Below are positions 44,199 to 52,529 of a DNA stretch of 64,000 bases, piece by piece. This DNA comes from G963422275 sp963422275 (GTDB lineage Bacteria; Pseudomonadota; Alphaproteobacteria; Rhodobacterales; Rhodobacteraceae): the NCBI GenBank assembly GCA_963422275.1, contig OY729418.1, positions 4,030,001-4,094,000 on the forward strand, written 5' to 3'. The notes below the pieces were generated by a model, which was given only the letters and a program-made list of their open reading frames with translations, ran no database searches and was not told the origin of the DNA. The position numbers and the translations under genes are program-made. Numbering within the stretch: the stretch's first letter is position 1; every line of letters begins with the position of its first letter.

Positions 44199-45206
44199 AC
44201 CCCAATTCTGGATAAGAGGGGTGAGGGGGTTCCCAAATCGGGCGTGGCCTGATTCTGTATCCGCAACCAAAATCAACGGATGGGATCCCCTCAATGAGCA
44301 CCTCTATCATCGCACTGTTCTGTTGTCTCGACGACTTTGCAAAGGCCTTTGAAGAATGGGAGCGGCATCGGCTGATCGGCACAGGCCGCCAGCGCTCGCG
44401 CTCGGGCAAGCTCTCGCTCAGCGAAAGGCTCTTCATCATGGTGCTGTTTCATCTCTCGCCCTTCAAGAATTTCAAGGCCTTCTGGTTCTATGGCGTGGAG
44501 CAGAAATATCGCGACTGCTTTGGAGACCTGCCGAGCTACGGACGGTTTGTCGCCCTGATGCCGCGCTTGCCGGTTCCGTTTTGCATCTTGATGCAATGCT
44601 TTCGCGGTGAGGAAACCGGGGTCTATTTTGTGGACAGCACCAAGCTCGCTGTCTGCCACAACGCACGGATCAACCGGAACAAGGTCTTCAAGGGACTGGC
44701 CAAGCGGGGCCGAAGCACCATGGGGTGGTTTTTCGGGTTCAAGCTGCATCTGGTCATCAACGACAAGGGTCAGGTCATGGCCGTCAAGATCACGCCTGGA
44801 AACACCGACGACCGCAAGCCGCTTGAGACCATGATTGCCGAGTTGGAAGGCAAGGCGTTCGGCGATAAAGGCTGCATTTCGAAGCCGCTTTTCCAGCGTT
44901 TGCGGCAGCAGGGCCTGCACCTGATCACTGGCATTCGCCGCAACATGAAAAACTTTCCTCTGCCCATTCTGGACAAAATCATGTTGCGGAAGCGGTTCAT
45001 CATTGAAACGCTGTTCGATAAACTGAAATCGAGCATGGGATTGGAACACACACGACACCGGTCCCCAACAAATGCCTTCGTTCATATCCTGTCATGTCTG
45101 GCTGCCTATATTCTGGCGCAGCCAAAGGTCAAAATCGGCAAAATCGTCGTGCCAGACGCCATTCGGTGCATTCCAAAAGAAAACAGAGCTTATCCATAAC
45201 TCGGGT
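44199..45206 (+). mobile_element. IS982-type element, copy 3 (1008 bp, intact)
   Basis: The left end acccca-attctggataag and right end cttatccataactcgggt are flanked by an exact 6-base duplication, taactt (44193-44198 and 45207-45212). Without the element the site would read as a perfect inverted repeat with 7-base arms ACCGTAA (44189-44195) and TTACGGT (45219-45225), so the insertion split a palindrome. It lies about 145 bases upstream of amtB. The transposase is open along its length. Confidence 0.95.
44294..45199 (+). CDS. IS982-family transposase (intact)
   Basis: The 301-residue DDE transposase opens with MSTSIIALFCCLDDFAKAF. The N-terminal DNA-binding half ends around 'MQCFRGEETGVYF'. 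The catalytic core has FVDSTKLAVCHN (first Asp), 'STMGWFFGFKLHLVINDKGQ', 'GDKGCIS' (second Asp) and 'KRFIIETLFDKLKSS' (Glu). Its length and motifs fit the family. This is the only IS gene in the window that looks able to make a working enzyme, so it could mobilise the two defective copies at 2777-4684. Confidence 0.95.
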   Translation: MSTSIIALFCCLDDFAKAFEEWERHRLIGTGRQRSRSGKLSLSERLFIMVLFHLSPFKNFKAFWFYGVEQKYRDCFGDLPSYGRFVALMPRLPVPFCILMQCFRGEETGVYFVDSTKLAVCHNARINRNKVFKGLAKRGRSTMGWFFGFKLHLVINDKGQVMAVKITPGNTDDRKPLETMIAELEGKAFGDKGCISKPLFQRLRQQGLHLITGIRRNMKNFPLPILDKIMLRKRFIIETLFDKLKSSMGLEHTRHRSPTNAFVHILSCLAAYILAQPKVKIGKIVVPDAIRCIPKENRAYP

Positions 45207-45351
45207 TAACTTATTTGTTTACGGTTGGTAGTGGCGAATCTCTGTAAAATTGATGAAACCAACTAACAAGCTTGAAGCTAGGTTATCGGTGTGATACGCA
45301 ACCAACCGATTCAACAACCCTACGAGTTCAGAGACCTAACGGGAGACCAAA

Positions 45352-46536
45352 ATGAACGGCGCTGACACTGCCTGGATGATTGTCGCAACGGCATTGGTAC
45401 TGTTCATGACGTTGCCAGGGCTGGCATTGTTTTACGGTGGATTGGTACGAGCGCGCAACATTCTTGGCACTTTCACCCAATGCTATGGAATCGCTTGCTT
45501 GATGAGCGTGCTTTGGTTGGTTGCTGGCTATTCGATTGCGTTCGGCCCGAGCAGCACTGGCCTATGGGGCGGTCTCGGAAAAGCGTTCCTTATTGGTGTC
45601 GATTCCGACTCTCTTTCCGGAACCATCCCGGAATATCTGTTCTTCGCCTTCCAGATGACGTTCGCTATCATCACGCCGGCTCTGATCGTAGGAGCATACG
45701 TCGAGCGCATCGGATTTGGCTTTGCACTCGCGTTTTCAAGCCTTTGGATGTTGTTATGCTATGCGCCCGTCGCCAACTGGATTTGGGGTGGCGGAATATT
45801 GTCCAGCGGCGGAATTTTCGGCGACGTGGGCGTATTTGATTTCGCCGGCGGAATAGTCGTGCACGAAACAGCTGGCTTTGCAGCGCTCGTGATTGCATTT
45901 CTTCTTGGCGCCCGGCAGGACAAGAGCAAGCCTCCCCACTCCCCTGGGCTTGTCATGATCGGAGCCGCGATGCTTTGGGTCGGTTGGTTCGGGTTCAATG
46001 GCGGCTCGCAACTCGCGGCAGATGGAGGAGCAGCATCGGCCCTACTAGTCACACATATTTCCGCTGCGTCCGCATCTTTAACTTGGGCTTTATGGGAACG
46101 CGTGAAGTTCGGGAAGGCATCACTGGTAGGCTTGGTAACAGGAACTATCGCCGGACTTGCATCGATCACTCCTGCCTCGGGTTTTGTCAGCCCAATCGAG
46201 GCCTTAGTGATAGGTGCCATCGCCGGCATCATTTGCCAAGAGGCGGTAGGACTGGTGAAGAAAATGCTCAACATTGATGACACGCTCGACGTATTTGCCG
46301 TTCACGGAATCGGAGGAATGTTCGGGACGATCATGATTGCGGTCTTTGTACCCGAAGCTTCATGGGTAGCACAACTTGGATCGATCGCCATAGTTGCCGT
46401 GTTCACGGTTGTCGTTACGGTCTTGATCGTGAAATTGATCGGTTTCGTGCTGCCAATTCGAATCACCCAAGAAGAGGAAGTAATCGGAACCGACTTGTCA
46501 ATTCACGGCGAACGTGCCTACGACATCACCTCGTGA
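45352..46536 (+). CDS. amtB: Ammonium transporter AmtB
   Basis: AmtB is a trimeric inner-membrane channel for ammonium/ammonia. The 394 residues form 11 membrane segments starting without a signal peptide ('AWMIVATALVLFMTLPGLALFYGG'). The twin pore histidines are His171 ('VVHETAG') and His318 ('FAVHGIGG'); 'GWFGFNGGSQL' is the family motif. A GGGAG site lies 7 bases before the ATG. In related genomes glnK (the PII protein that blocks AmtB) precedes amtB; here the upstream neighbour is the intact IS982 copy and no glnK is seen. No sigma-54 promoter is evident. The C-terminal tail that binds PII is short. Confidence 0.96.
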   Translation: MNGADTAWMIVATALVLFMTLPGLALFYGGLVRARNILGTFTQCYGIACLMSVLWLVAGYSIAFGPSSTGLWGGLGKAFLIGVDSDSLSGTIPEYLFFAFQMTFAIITPALIVGAYVERIGFGFALAFSSLWMLLCYAPVANWIWGGGILSSGGIFGDVGVFDFAGGIVVHETAGFAALVIAFLLGARQDKSKPPHSPGLVMIGAAMLWVGWFGFNGGSQLAADGGAASALLVTHISAASASLTWALWERVKFGKASLVGLVTGTIAGLASITPASGFVSPIEALVIGAIAGIICQEAVGLVKKMLNIDDTLDVFAVHGIGGMFGTIMIAVFVPEASWVAQLGSIAIVAVFTVVVTVLIVKLIGFVLPIRITQEEEVIGTDLSIHGERAYDITS

Positions 46537-46652
46537 ATTGCATTTTCAAGAGAGAACGGTTTCGAAACAAGACGTTTCTCCCCACACATTGCGAGTCGCT
46601 GAATAGCATTTATGTGAGAATGCCCTGAAATAAGCGAATTTTGAGGCAGCGA

Positions 46653-48200
46653 TTAAACAAATGAGTCTGGTGCAGATCGTTTCCTAACCTCAATGAAGCT
46701 TAAGAGTTCCTCGTCGATCCCAGGGTCCAGCGCGGGTTTCTCATAGTTTTTCATGGTGTGCTTGAGCGTCGCGCTCGCTAATGCCTGAGTATCCCTTGCT
46801 CCATCCTCCAGCCAAGTTTCAAAGGGCTTGTAGTCAAGAACGCCAGTCCTCCAAAACGCATTTTTGAAGTTTGCCTGTGTATGAGCGCATCCTAGATAGT
46901 GCCCCCCAGGTCCGACCTCACGGATGGCGTCCAGGCCTTGGCCATTTTCGCTTATGTCAACTCCTTCGGCTAGCTTGTGCAATGCCCCAAGTTGATCCGA
47001 ATCGATAACAAATTTCTCATAAGAAGATACAAGGCCGCCCTCCAGCCAGCCACAGGCATGAAGCATGAAATTCACCCCTGAGAGAAGTCCCGCAATTAGG
47101 GTATGAGCCGATTCGTACGCCGCTTGCGCATCGGGTAGCTTCGAACTGCAGAGCCCCCCCCCTGAGCGAAATGGAAGATTCATTCTCCGGGCTAGCTGTC
47201 CCGCACCGTAAAGTATCTGGCTTGCTTCCGGCGTTCCGAATGTCGGTGCCCCAGAATTCATATCGATTGAAGTTACAAATGCGCCGAAAATTACCGGGGC
47301 ACCTCGGCGGACAAGCTGGCTGTAAGCCACCCCAGCCAAGACCTCGGCCAGAACCTGTGCGAGTGTGCCCGCAACCGTTACCGGCGCCATGGCGCCTCCA
47401 ACAATAAATGGGGAAACGATGCTCGCTTGATTGGCTTTGGCATAGACCTCTAATGCACCAATCATGGTTGCATCGAATGTAAGCGGAGAATTGATGTTAA
47501 TGAGCGACGTTATTACCGTGTTTTTATCAACAAATCCCTCACCAAACAGAATCTTTGCCATGTCGACGGTGTCGCGCGCGCGCGAAGGCTCGGTCACCGA
47601 TCCCATGAAAGGTTTGTCCGAGAGGGACATATGTGCGTAGACCATGTCCAAATGCCGCTTGTTCACGGGCAAGTCGGTTGGTTCACATACAGTTCCCCCA
47701 GAGTGGTGGAGCCATTTGGACATATACCCGAGCTTCACAAAATTTCGAAAGTCGGAGATTGTTGCGTACCGTCGCCCACCTTCGGCGTCGCGCACAAACG
47801 GAGGACCGTAAACGGGGGCAAACACTAGAGAATTCTTGCCGATATTGACCGACTTTTCAAAATTTCTAGCGTGCTGTACATATGAAGCTGGGGCGGCCTT
47901 GCATAAATCTCTAGCCAATCCGCAGGGAATTCGAACCCTTACGCCTGCGACCTCCGCTCCTGCATCCTTCCAGAGCGACAAAGCCTTCGGATTGTCAAGG
48001 AACTCTACGCCAATTTCCTCGAGGATGCGATCCGCGTTTCGCTCGATAATCTCAATCGCTTCAACATTCAGCGATTCGAATACCGGAATGTTTCGCTCAA
48101 TAAATTTCGCGGTTTCTATCTGTACTCTGGTTCGTTCCGCCCGGCGTGCGACACCCCCACCACGTCGTGGCCGGCCTCTTCCACCTACGTTGTGGACCAT
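46653..48200 (-). CDS. Trimethylamine methyltransferase family (MttB-like) protein
   Basis: The 515-residue protein belongs to the MttB superfamily, whose members pass a methyl group from a quaternary or tertiary amine to a corrinoid protein. The N-terminal 'GRGRPRRGGGVARRAERTR' and the barrel segments 'ILEEIGVEFLDNPKALSLWKDAGAEV', 'MGSVTEPSRARDTV', 'GGLCSSKLPDAQAAYES' and 'VGPGGHYLGCAHTQANFKNAF' are typical. No in-frame amber codon is apparent, so it is of the non-pyrrolysine type (such as glycine-betaine demethylases). A corrinoid protein gene is not adjacent. GAGGAG lies 10 bases before the ATG. Substrate is unknown. Confidence 0.9.
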   Translation of the reverse strand: MVHNVGGRGRPRRGGGVARRAERTRVQIETAKFIERNIPVFESLNVEAIEIIERNADRILEEIGVEFLDNPKALSLWKDAGAEVAGVRVRIPCGLARDLCKAAPASYVQHARNFEKSVNIGKNSLVFAPVYGPPFVRDAEGGRRYATISDFRNFVKLGYMSKWLHHSGGTVCEPTDLPVNKRHLDMVYAHMSLSDKPFMGSVTEPSRARDTVDMAKILFGEGFVDKNTVITSLININSPLTFDATMIGALEVYAKANQASIVSPFIVGGAMAPVTVAGTLAQVLAEVLAGVAYSQLVRRGAPVIFGAFVTSIDMNSGAPTFGTPEASQILYGAGQLARRMNLPFRSGGGLCSSKLPDAQAAYESAHTLIAGLLSGVNFMLHACGWLEGGLVSSYEKFVIDSDQLGALHKLAEGVDISENGQGLDAIREVGPGGHYLGCAHTQANFKNAFWRTGVLDYKPFETWLEDGARDTQALASATLKHTMKNYEKPALDPGIDEELLSFIEVRKRSAPDSFV

Positions 48201-48493
48201 TCGATGATTCTCCTCGGTACGGCTCAGTCAACTTCTATTCCACACTGAGTCGAAACTCCACAACGTGTGATATCTCGGCTTCGCTCAGTCTCGTCATCTT
48301 CTATCGTTTCAGCACCTGAATTGGCCTGTGGTTGAAGTAGACAGGCCCATGGCAAATCCAACACCATGGATGTGGAAATTCACAGCATCTCGTGCTTTAA
48401 ACGACTGTTGCTACTGGGCACCTTAAACCTTGTTATGCAACACGAAAATAAATTGTAAGCCAAAACCCTGCAATAGCCATAAATTGGGGCAAG

Positions 48494-50062
48494 ATGTTGA
48501 AAGAGCCTAACGAAAAACTTCTCATTATCGATTTTGGGAGTCAAGTAACTCAGCTTATCGCCCGCCGCGTGAGGGAAGCCAACGTCTATTGCGAAATACA
48601 TCCGTACAATGCAGTTGACGAAGACTTCGTCATGAACCGCTTCAAGCCGCAGGCGATAATACTGTCGGGAGGGCCGGAAAGCGCCGCAGACCCCGACTGC
48701 CCTAAAATACCTGAAGCAGTGTTTGAATTGAAAGTCCCGCTTCTCGGAATCTGCTATGGCCAGCAGGTCATGATTTTCCAGTTAGGCGGTCGCGTGGAAA
48801 AAGGTGTCAAAAGGGAATTCGGCAAGGCGACCGTGCAACTGAGGAGGCCGTTCAGCGACGATTCATTCTTTTCAGGCCTCTTCGCGAGAGGAGAGGAGCA
48901 GGTTTGGATGTCGCATGGTGACCATGTGGCTTGTCTTGCTCCAGGCTTCAAAGCCGTTGCCTCCTCGCCAAACGCTCCAATGGCAGTAGTCGTGGACTTC
49001 TCACGACAATACTACGGTGTGCAATTTCACCCTGAGGTTCATCATACACCCAATGGCGCTCGGCTTCTTCGAAATTTCATTAATTTAGCTGGATTTTCAG
49101 GCAGCTGGACAATGCAGGCGTATAAGGACAAAGCGATCCAGAAGATTCGAAGTCAGGTGGGGAACGGGCGGGTCGTCTGCGGGTTGTCGGGTGGTGTGGA
49201 CTCTGCGGTTACGGCTGTGCTGGCACATTTTGCGCTACCCGGGCAGGTCACCTGTGTATTCGTGGACCAGGGACTGTTGCGCCAGAACGAGCGGGACGAG
49301 GTGATCGGAATTTTCCGCGACCATTTTAATATTCCACTCGTAACTTGCGACGCATCTGACGAATTTCTTTCAGGACTTGCGGGCATAACAGCGCCTGAGG
49401 ACAAGCGAATGGTTATAGGACAGCTGTTCGCCGACGTTTTTCGCAAGCAGGCAAAGCTGATCGGCGGGGCGAAATTTCTTGCCCAGGGAACAATTTATCC
49501 AGACGTTATCGAGTCGGCCAGCGTTTTCGGAGGGCCATCGGAGTCAATCAAGGCCCATCACAATGTTGGTGGTCTTCCGCCAGATCTTGATATGGAACTT
49601 GTTGAACCACTTCGTGACTTGTTCAAGGACGAAGTGCGACAGTTAGGAAGAGAATTAGGCTTGCCTTCTTCATTTGTTGATCGCCACCCCTTTCCTGGAC
49701 CCGGGCTGGCAATTCGCTGCCTCGGGGAGATTACAAGCAAAAAGCTGGACATACTCCGCAAAGTGGACGCCATCTTCATTGACCAAATTCGCGAATACAA
49801 TCTTTATAGCGAAATCTGGCAAGCATTTGCCACCTTGCTTCCAGTCCGCACCGTGGGGGTAATGGGAGATGGGCGAACCTACGAATATGCCTGCGCTCTG
49901 AGAGCGGTGACAAGCGTGGATGGCATGACAGCCGATTTTTATCGATTCGATTTTGAATTTCTTTCGGAGACATCGACTAGGATCGTGAACGAGGTACGAG
50001 GCATCAACCGAGTTGCTTACGACATAACGTCCAAACCGCCCGGAACCATCGAATGGGAATAA
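48494..50062 (+). CDS. guaA: GMP synthase (glutamine-hydrolysing)
   Basis: GuaA aminates XMP to GMP using glutamine, the last step of guanine nucleotide synthesis. The 522 residues consist of a class I glutaminase (catalytic Cys87 in LGICYGQQ, His/Glu in 'VQFHPEVHHT'). Next comes an ATP-pyrophosphatase with P-loop LSGGVDSAV, and last a dimerisation domain ending 'YDITSKPPGTIEWE'. Everything is in place for a working enzyme. The upstream gap of 293 bases separates it from the divergent mttB-like gene. Confidence 0.97.
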   Translation: MLKEPNEKLLIIDFGSQVTQLIARRVREANVYCEIHPYNAVDEDFVMNRFKPQAIILSGGPESAADPDCPKIPEAVFELKVPLLGICYGQQVMIFQLGGRVEKGVKREFGKATVQLRRPFSDDSFFSGLFARGEEQVWMSHGDHVACLAPGFKAVASSPNAPMAVVVDFSRQYYGVQFHPEVHHTPNGARLLRNFINLAGFSGSWTMQAYKDKAIQKIRSQVGNGRVVCGLSGGVDSAVTAVLAHFALPGQVTCVFVDQGLLRQNERDEVIGIFRDHFNIPLVTCDASDEFLSGLAGITAPEDKRMVIGQLFADVFRKQAKLIGGAKFLAQGTIYPDVIESASVFGGPSESIKAHHNVGGLPPDLDMELVEPLRDLFKDEVRQLGRELGLPSSFVDRHPFPGPGLAIRCLGEITSKKLDILRKVDAIFIDQIREYNLYSEIWQAFATLLPVRTVGVMGDGRTYEYACALRAVTSVDGMTADFYRFDFEFLSETSTRIVNEVRGINRVAYDITSKPPGTIEWE

Positions 50063-50180
50063 CAGGGGTTCAGTTTTGGTGACGAAGACATTCAGCGCTG
50101 ATGGATTTACGGTTGGCAAGCAACATGTATTAGAACGTGAAGCAAGCCCAAGTTGTGCTGAGAGCAAATCATCCTAGGCG

Positions 50181-51071
50181 ATGTACATGACAGAACTTCC
50201 TTCCCAGCCATTTCGTGCAGCTCTTATGATGATCGGCACGGTCGCCTCGTTCACGGCAATGGCGGTTGCCGCGCGCGAGGCAAGTACAGAGCTCAGTGCC
50301 GTTGAGATCTTGTTTTATCGATCAGTTTCAGGCATTTTCATTGTAGTTGCGATCGGTGCAGTGACTGGAACCTTATCCACAATCAACACACGTAACTTTG
50401 GGCTCCAATGTATACGAAACATCTGCCAACTGTGGGGTACGGTCTTTTGGCTGTTTGCCATTTCCGCCATTTCCTTCGCCCAAGTCTTTACCTTCGAGTT
50501 CACCACGCCACTTTGGACCACCGTTTTGGCATCATTGTTTTTAGGCGAGCGGTTGACCACCTCACGAGTGGCCACAGCCATTGCCGGCTTTGTTGGCATC
50601 GTTGTCGTAGCACGTCCTGGTTTGGTGGAGATTTCGCCGGGAGTGCTTGCCGCGATCTTTTGTGCAGTTGGTTTTGCTGGATCTGCCGTCGCAACCAGAA
50701 AACTGGTGCACAATGCCAGCGTCACGAACATTCTCTTCTGGATGGTTTTCATGCTAGCTCTGTTCGCCGCAGCAATCGCCGGGCACGACGGCGTGATTGC
50801 CATTCCAACTTGGAGCGTTATTGATTCACTGATTGTGGTGTCCGTCTCTGGTGTCGCCGCCCACTACTTCCTTTCCAGTGCACTCAGCCTTGCGCCTGCA
50901 GTTGTGGTCATGCCGATGGATTTTCTACGCCTGCCCGTAATCGCAATCATTGGAGCATTATTCTATGATGAACTGTTAGAGTCGCCCGTTCTGATTGGTG
51001 CAGCGATAATTCTGATCGCCAATTTCATTAATGTCAGGATTGAGACTCGTTCAGGTAAACTCAACCGCTAG
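50181..51071 (+). CDS. EamA/DMT-family transporter
   Basis: The 296-residue protein has ten hydrophobic segments in two EamA repeats. The first starts 'FRAALMMIGTVASFTAMAVAAREASTELSAVEILFYRS'; the second includes 'GVLAAIFCAVGFAGSAVATRKLV', and the C-terminal 'FLRLPVIAIIGALFYDELLE' is a family hallmark. It probably exports a metabolite or drug-like compound across the inner membrane; the substrate cannot be predicted. ATG 50181 and ATG 50187 are both possible starts. It lies 118 bases after guaA. Confidence 0.9.
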   Translation: MYMTELPSQPFRAALMMIGTVASFTAMAVAAREASTELSAVEILFYRSVSGIFIVVAIGAVTGTLSTINTRNFGLQCIRNICQLWGTVFWLFAISAISFAQVFTFEFTTPLWTTVLASLFLGERLTTSRVATAIAGFVGIVVVARPGLVEISPGVLAAIFCAVGFAGSAVATRKLVHNASVTNILFWMVFMLALFAAAIAGHDGVIAIPTWSVIDSLIVVSVSGVAAHYFLSSALSLAPAVVVMPMDFLRLPVIAIIGALFYDELLESPVLIGAAIILIANFINVRIETRSGKLNR

Positions 51072-51632
51072 ATCGAACAATTGCATGGACTTGCTCACCC
51101 GCTTTTTCAATCGACATTTGTCTAATGGAGCGCAGGGCGGACAGTCCCTTTTTGGATGGCTTGATTCTCGTGGCACCTGCACCAAGCGACACGCTGGGTG
51201 CGAGTCAGGCATGGTCATTGGCACCAGAGATTAAACCAACGAGGTGAAACTAGCTCGGATAGTTATCCAGATAGCGGGCCGCGGCGCGGCAGAGGCGCGG
51301 GAAACCCTTAAGACGGCGGTGCAGGCAACTCGACTGGATGTGGAGACCGGCCGCCCGAAAGCCACTCCTAAAGTTCCTTGCTATCTATGCACAACATTCT
51401 GAAACTCTTGGCAATCTATCATATACACGTACGAATCACAATTGAGCATTTTCGATCATTCTAACGGCAACTCGCTGTTCTATCCTGTCCCTTGCGGCAT
51501 GCCCGCAACCCTTGCCAGCGCACGGTTTAGACATCCCGTGGGGCAGCCTATAACAGACCGGACTATCTTCCCGTTTGAGACCTACCGCGCGAGCCTATTG
51601 GGGCCGCGTTCCAATCGCGATGAGAAATTGAA
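51072..51632. other. 560-base gap upstream of the P-loop ATPase
   Basis: The first part (51090-51400) looks like unidentified debris. A hairpin TTGCGG-catgc-CCGCAA lies near 51495, and the bases from 51440 to 51636 form a small open frame described separately. No riboswitch of the SAM types (sometimes found before metA) matches. Confidence 0.45.
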
Positions 51633-51636
51633 ATGA
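51442..51636 (+). CDS. Small ORF overlapping the ATPase start (tentative)
   Basis: A 64-codon frame (TTG start; internal ATG at 51499 would give 46 codons) ends at TGA 51634-51636. It overlaps the ATG of the next gene at 51633 as ATGA. Such overlaps are common for translationally coupled genes. The peptide (for example 'RHPVGQPITDRTIFPFETYR') has no recognisable motif and no good ribosome-binding site is seen before the first start. It may be a leader peptide or only a chance frame. Confidence 0.3.
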   Translation: MSIFDHSNGNSLFYPVPCGMPATLASARFRHPVGQPITDRTIFPFETYRASLLGPRSNRDEKLK

Positions 51637-52493
51637 GATACAAGAGCGCTGAGGAATGGATTGAGTCCAAAAATAAGCGGGTTCTTCTTTTCGGGATGTC
51701 AGGAGTAGGGAAAACTCACTTATCAAACATTTTGCGCGCTTCCAAGCAATGGTTTCACTACTCTGTCGACTATCGGATCGGAACTAGGTACATGGGCGAG
51801 CATATCGTCGACAATTTCAGGCGGGAGGCAATGCGCAACGCGTTTTTGGCAGAACATCTTCTGTCAGACTCGATCTATATTGCCTCCAAAATCACCTTTA
51901 ACAATCTCACGCCGCTTTCAACCTATATTGGAAAGCCTGGAAATCTGGAGCGCGGTGGCCTTGCAATAGGTGAATACATCCGCCGACAGAAGCTTCATCA
52001 CGATGCGGAGGTGGCAGCGCTTTTGGATTCGCGGCAATTCATCAAGAAGGCGACCGAGATCTATCGGTATCCTCATTTTGTCTGCGACTCAGGGGGATCG
52101 ATATGCGAAATCGTTGAGCCGGATGAACCAAACGACCGCATTTTGCGCAAACTTTCTGACGAGATGCTCTTGGTCTGGATCAAAAGCGGGAGCGATTTGC
52201 TCGCTAAACTCATGCAGCGATTTCACATGTCCCCCAAGCCGATGTACTATCAACCCGAATTCCTTGAGGAGAACTGGCAAGCATATCGCCACGAAAATGC
52301 AGTATCCGAGGGGGACGTAGACCCCAATGACTTTGCCCGATGGATCTATGCTCGTGCGGTCGATCACAGGCAACCAAGGTATGCGGAAATTGCCAGAAAC
52401 TGGGGTGTGTCGATTGATGCTTGCGAACTCTCGCAGGTTGGGTCGGCACGCGACTTCAACATGCTAGTGGCGCGCACGCTCGATGCGCGATAA
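51633..52493 (+). CDS. P-loop ATPase of unknown function
   Basis: The 286-residue protein carries a Walker A motif near the start, LFGMSGVGKTHLSNIL (residues about 19-34). 'FHYSVDYRIGTRYMGEHIVDNFRREAM' and 'SDSIYIASKITFNNLTPLSTYIGKPG' follow, and a central 'FVCDSGGSICEIV'. I know closely similar conserved hypothetical proteins in Rhodobacter-like alphaproteobacteria, annotated only as ATPases; I cannot name a function. A kinase-like fold that senses or modifies a small molecule would fit the size. It is followed by metA after 36 bases, and a small ORF overlaps its start. A biosynthetic link to methionine is only a suggestion from position. Confidence 0.7.
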   Translation: MRYKSAEEWIESKNKRVLLFGMSGVGKTHLSNILRASKQWFHYSVDYRIGTRYMGEHIVDNFRREAMRNAFLAEHLLSDSIYIASKITFNNLTPLSTYIGKPGNLERGGLAIGEYIRRQKLHHDAEVAALLDSRQFIKKATEIYRYPHFVCDSGGSICEIVEPDEPNDRILRKLSDEMLLVWIKSGSDLLAKLMQRFHMSPKPMYYQPEFLEENWQAYRHENAVSEGDVDPNDFARWIYARAVDHRQPRYAEIARNWGVSIDACELSQVGSARDFNMLVARTLDAR

Positions 52494-52529
52494 GCATCGG
52501 CGGGCGCGGGAGACACAAGGAAAAGCGCC

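Noticed and set aside
2777..45206. Composite transposon bounded by the IS982 copies
   Set aside because: The left copies are defective, the distance is 40 kb of housekeeping genes, and the target duplications (ttcgca and taactt) are different, showing independent insertions.
45213..45351. Sigma-54 promoter before amtB
   Set aside because: A TGG...TGGCG stretch looks suggestive, but it lacks the GG-N10-GC spacing of the -24/-12 consensus.
51440..51632. SAM riboswitch ahead of the ATPase-metA pair
   Set aside because: The conserved core of SAM-II or SAM/SAH aptamers could not be found by eye; only an unrelated 6-base-pair hairpin is present.
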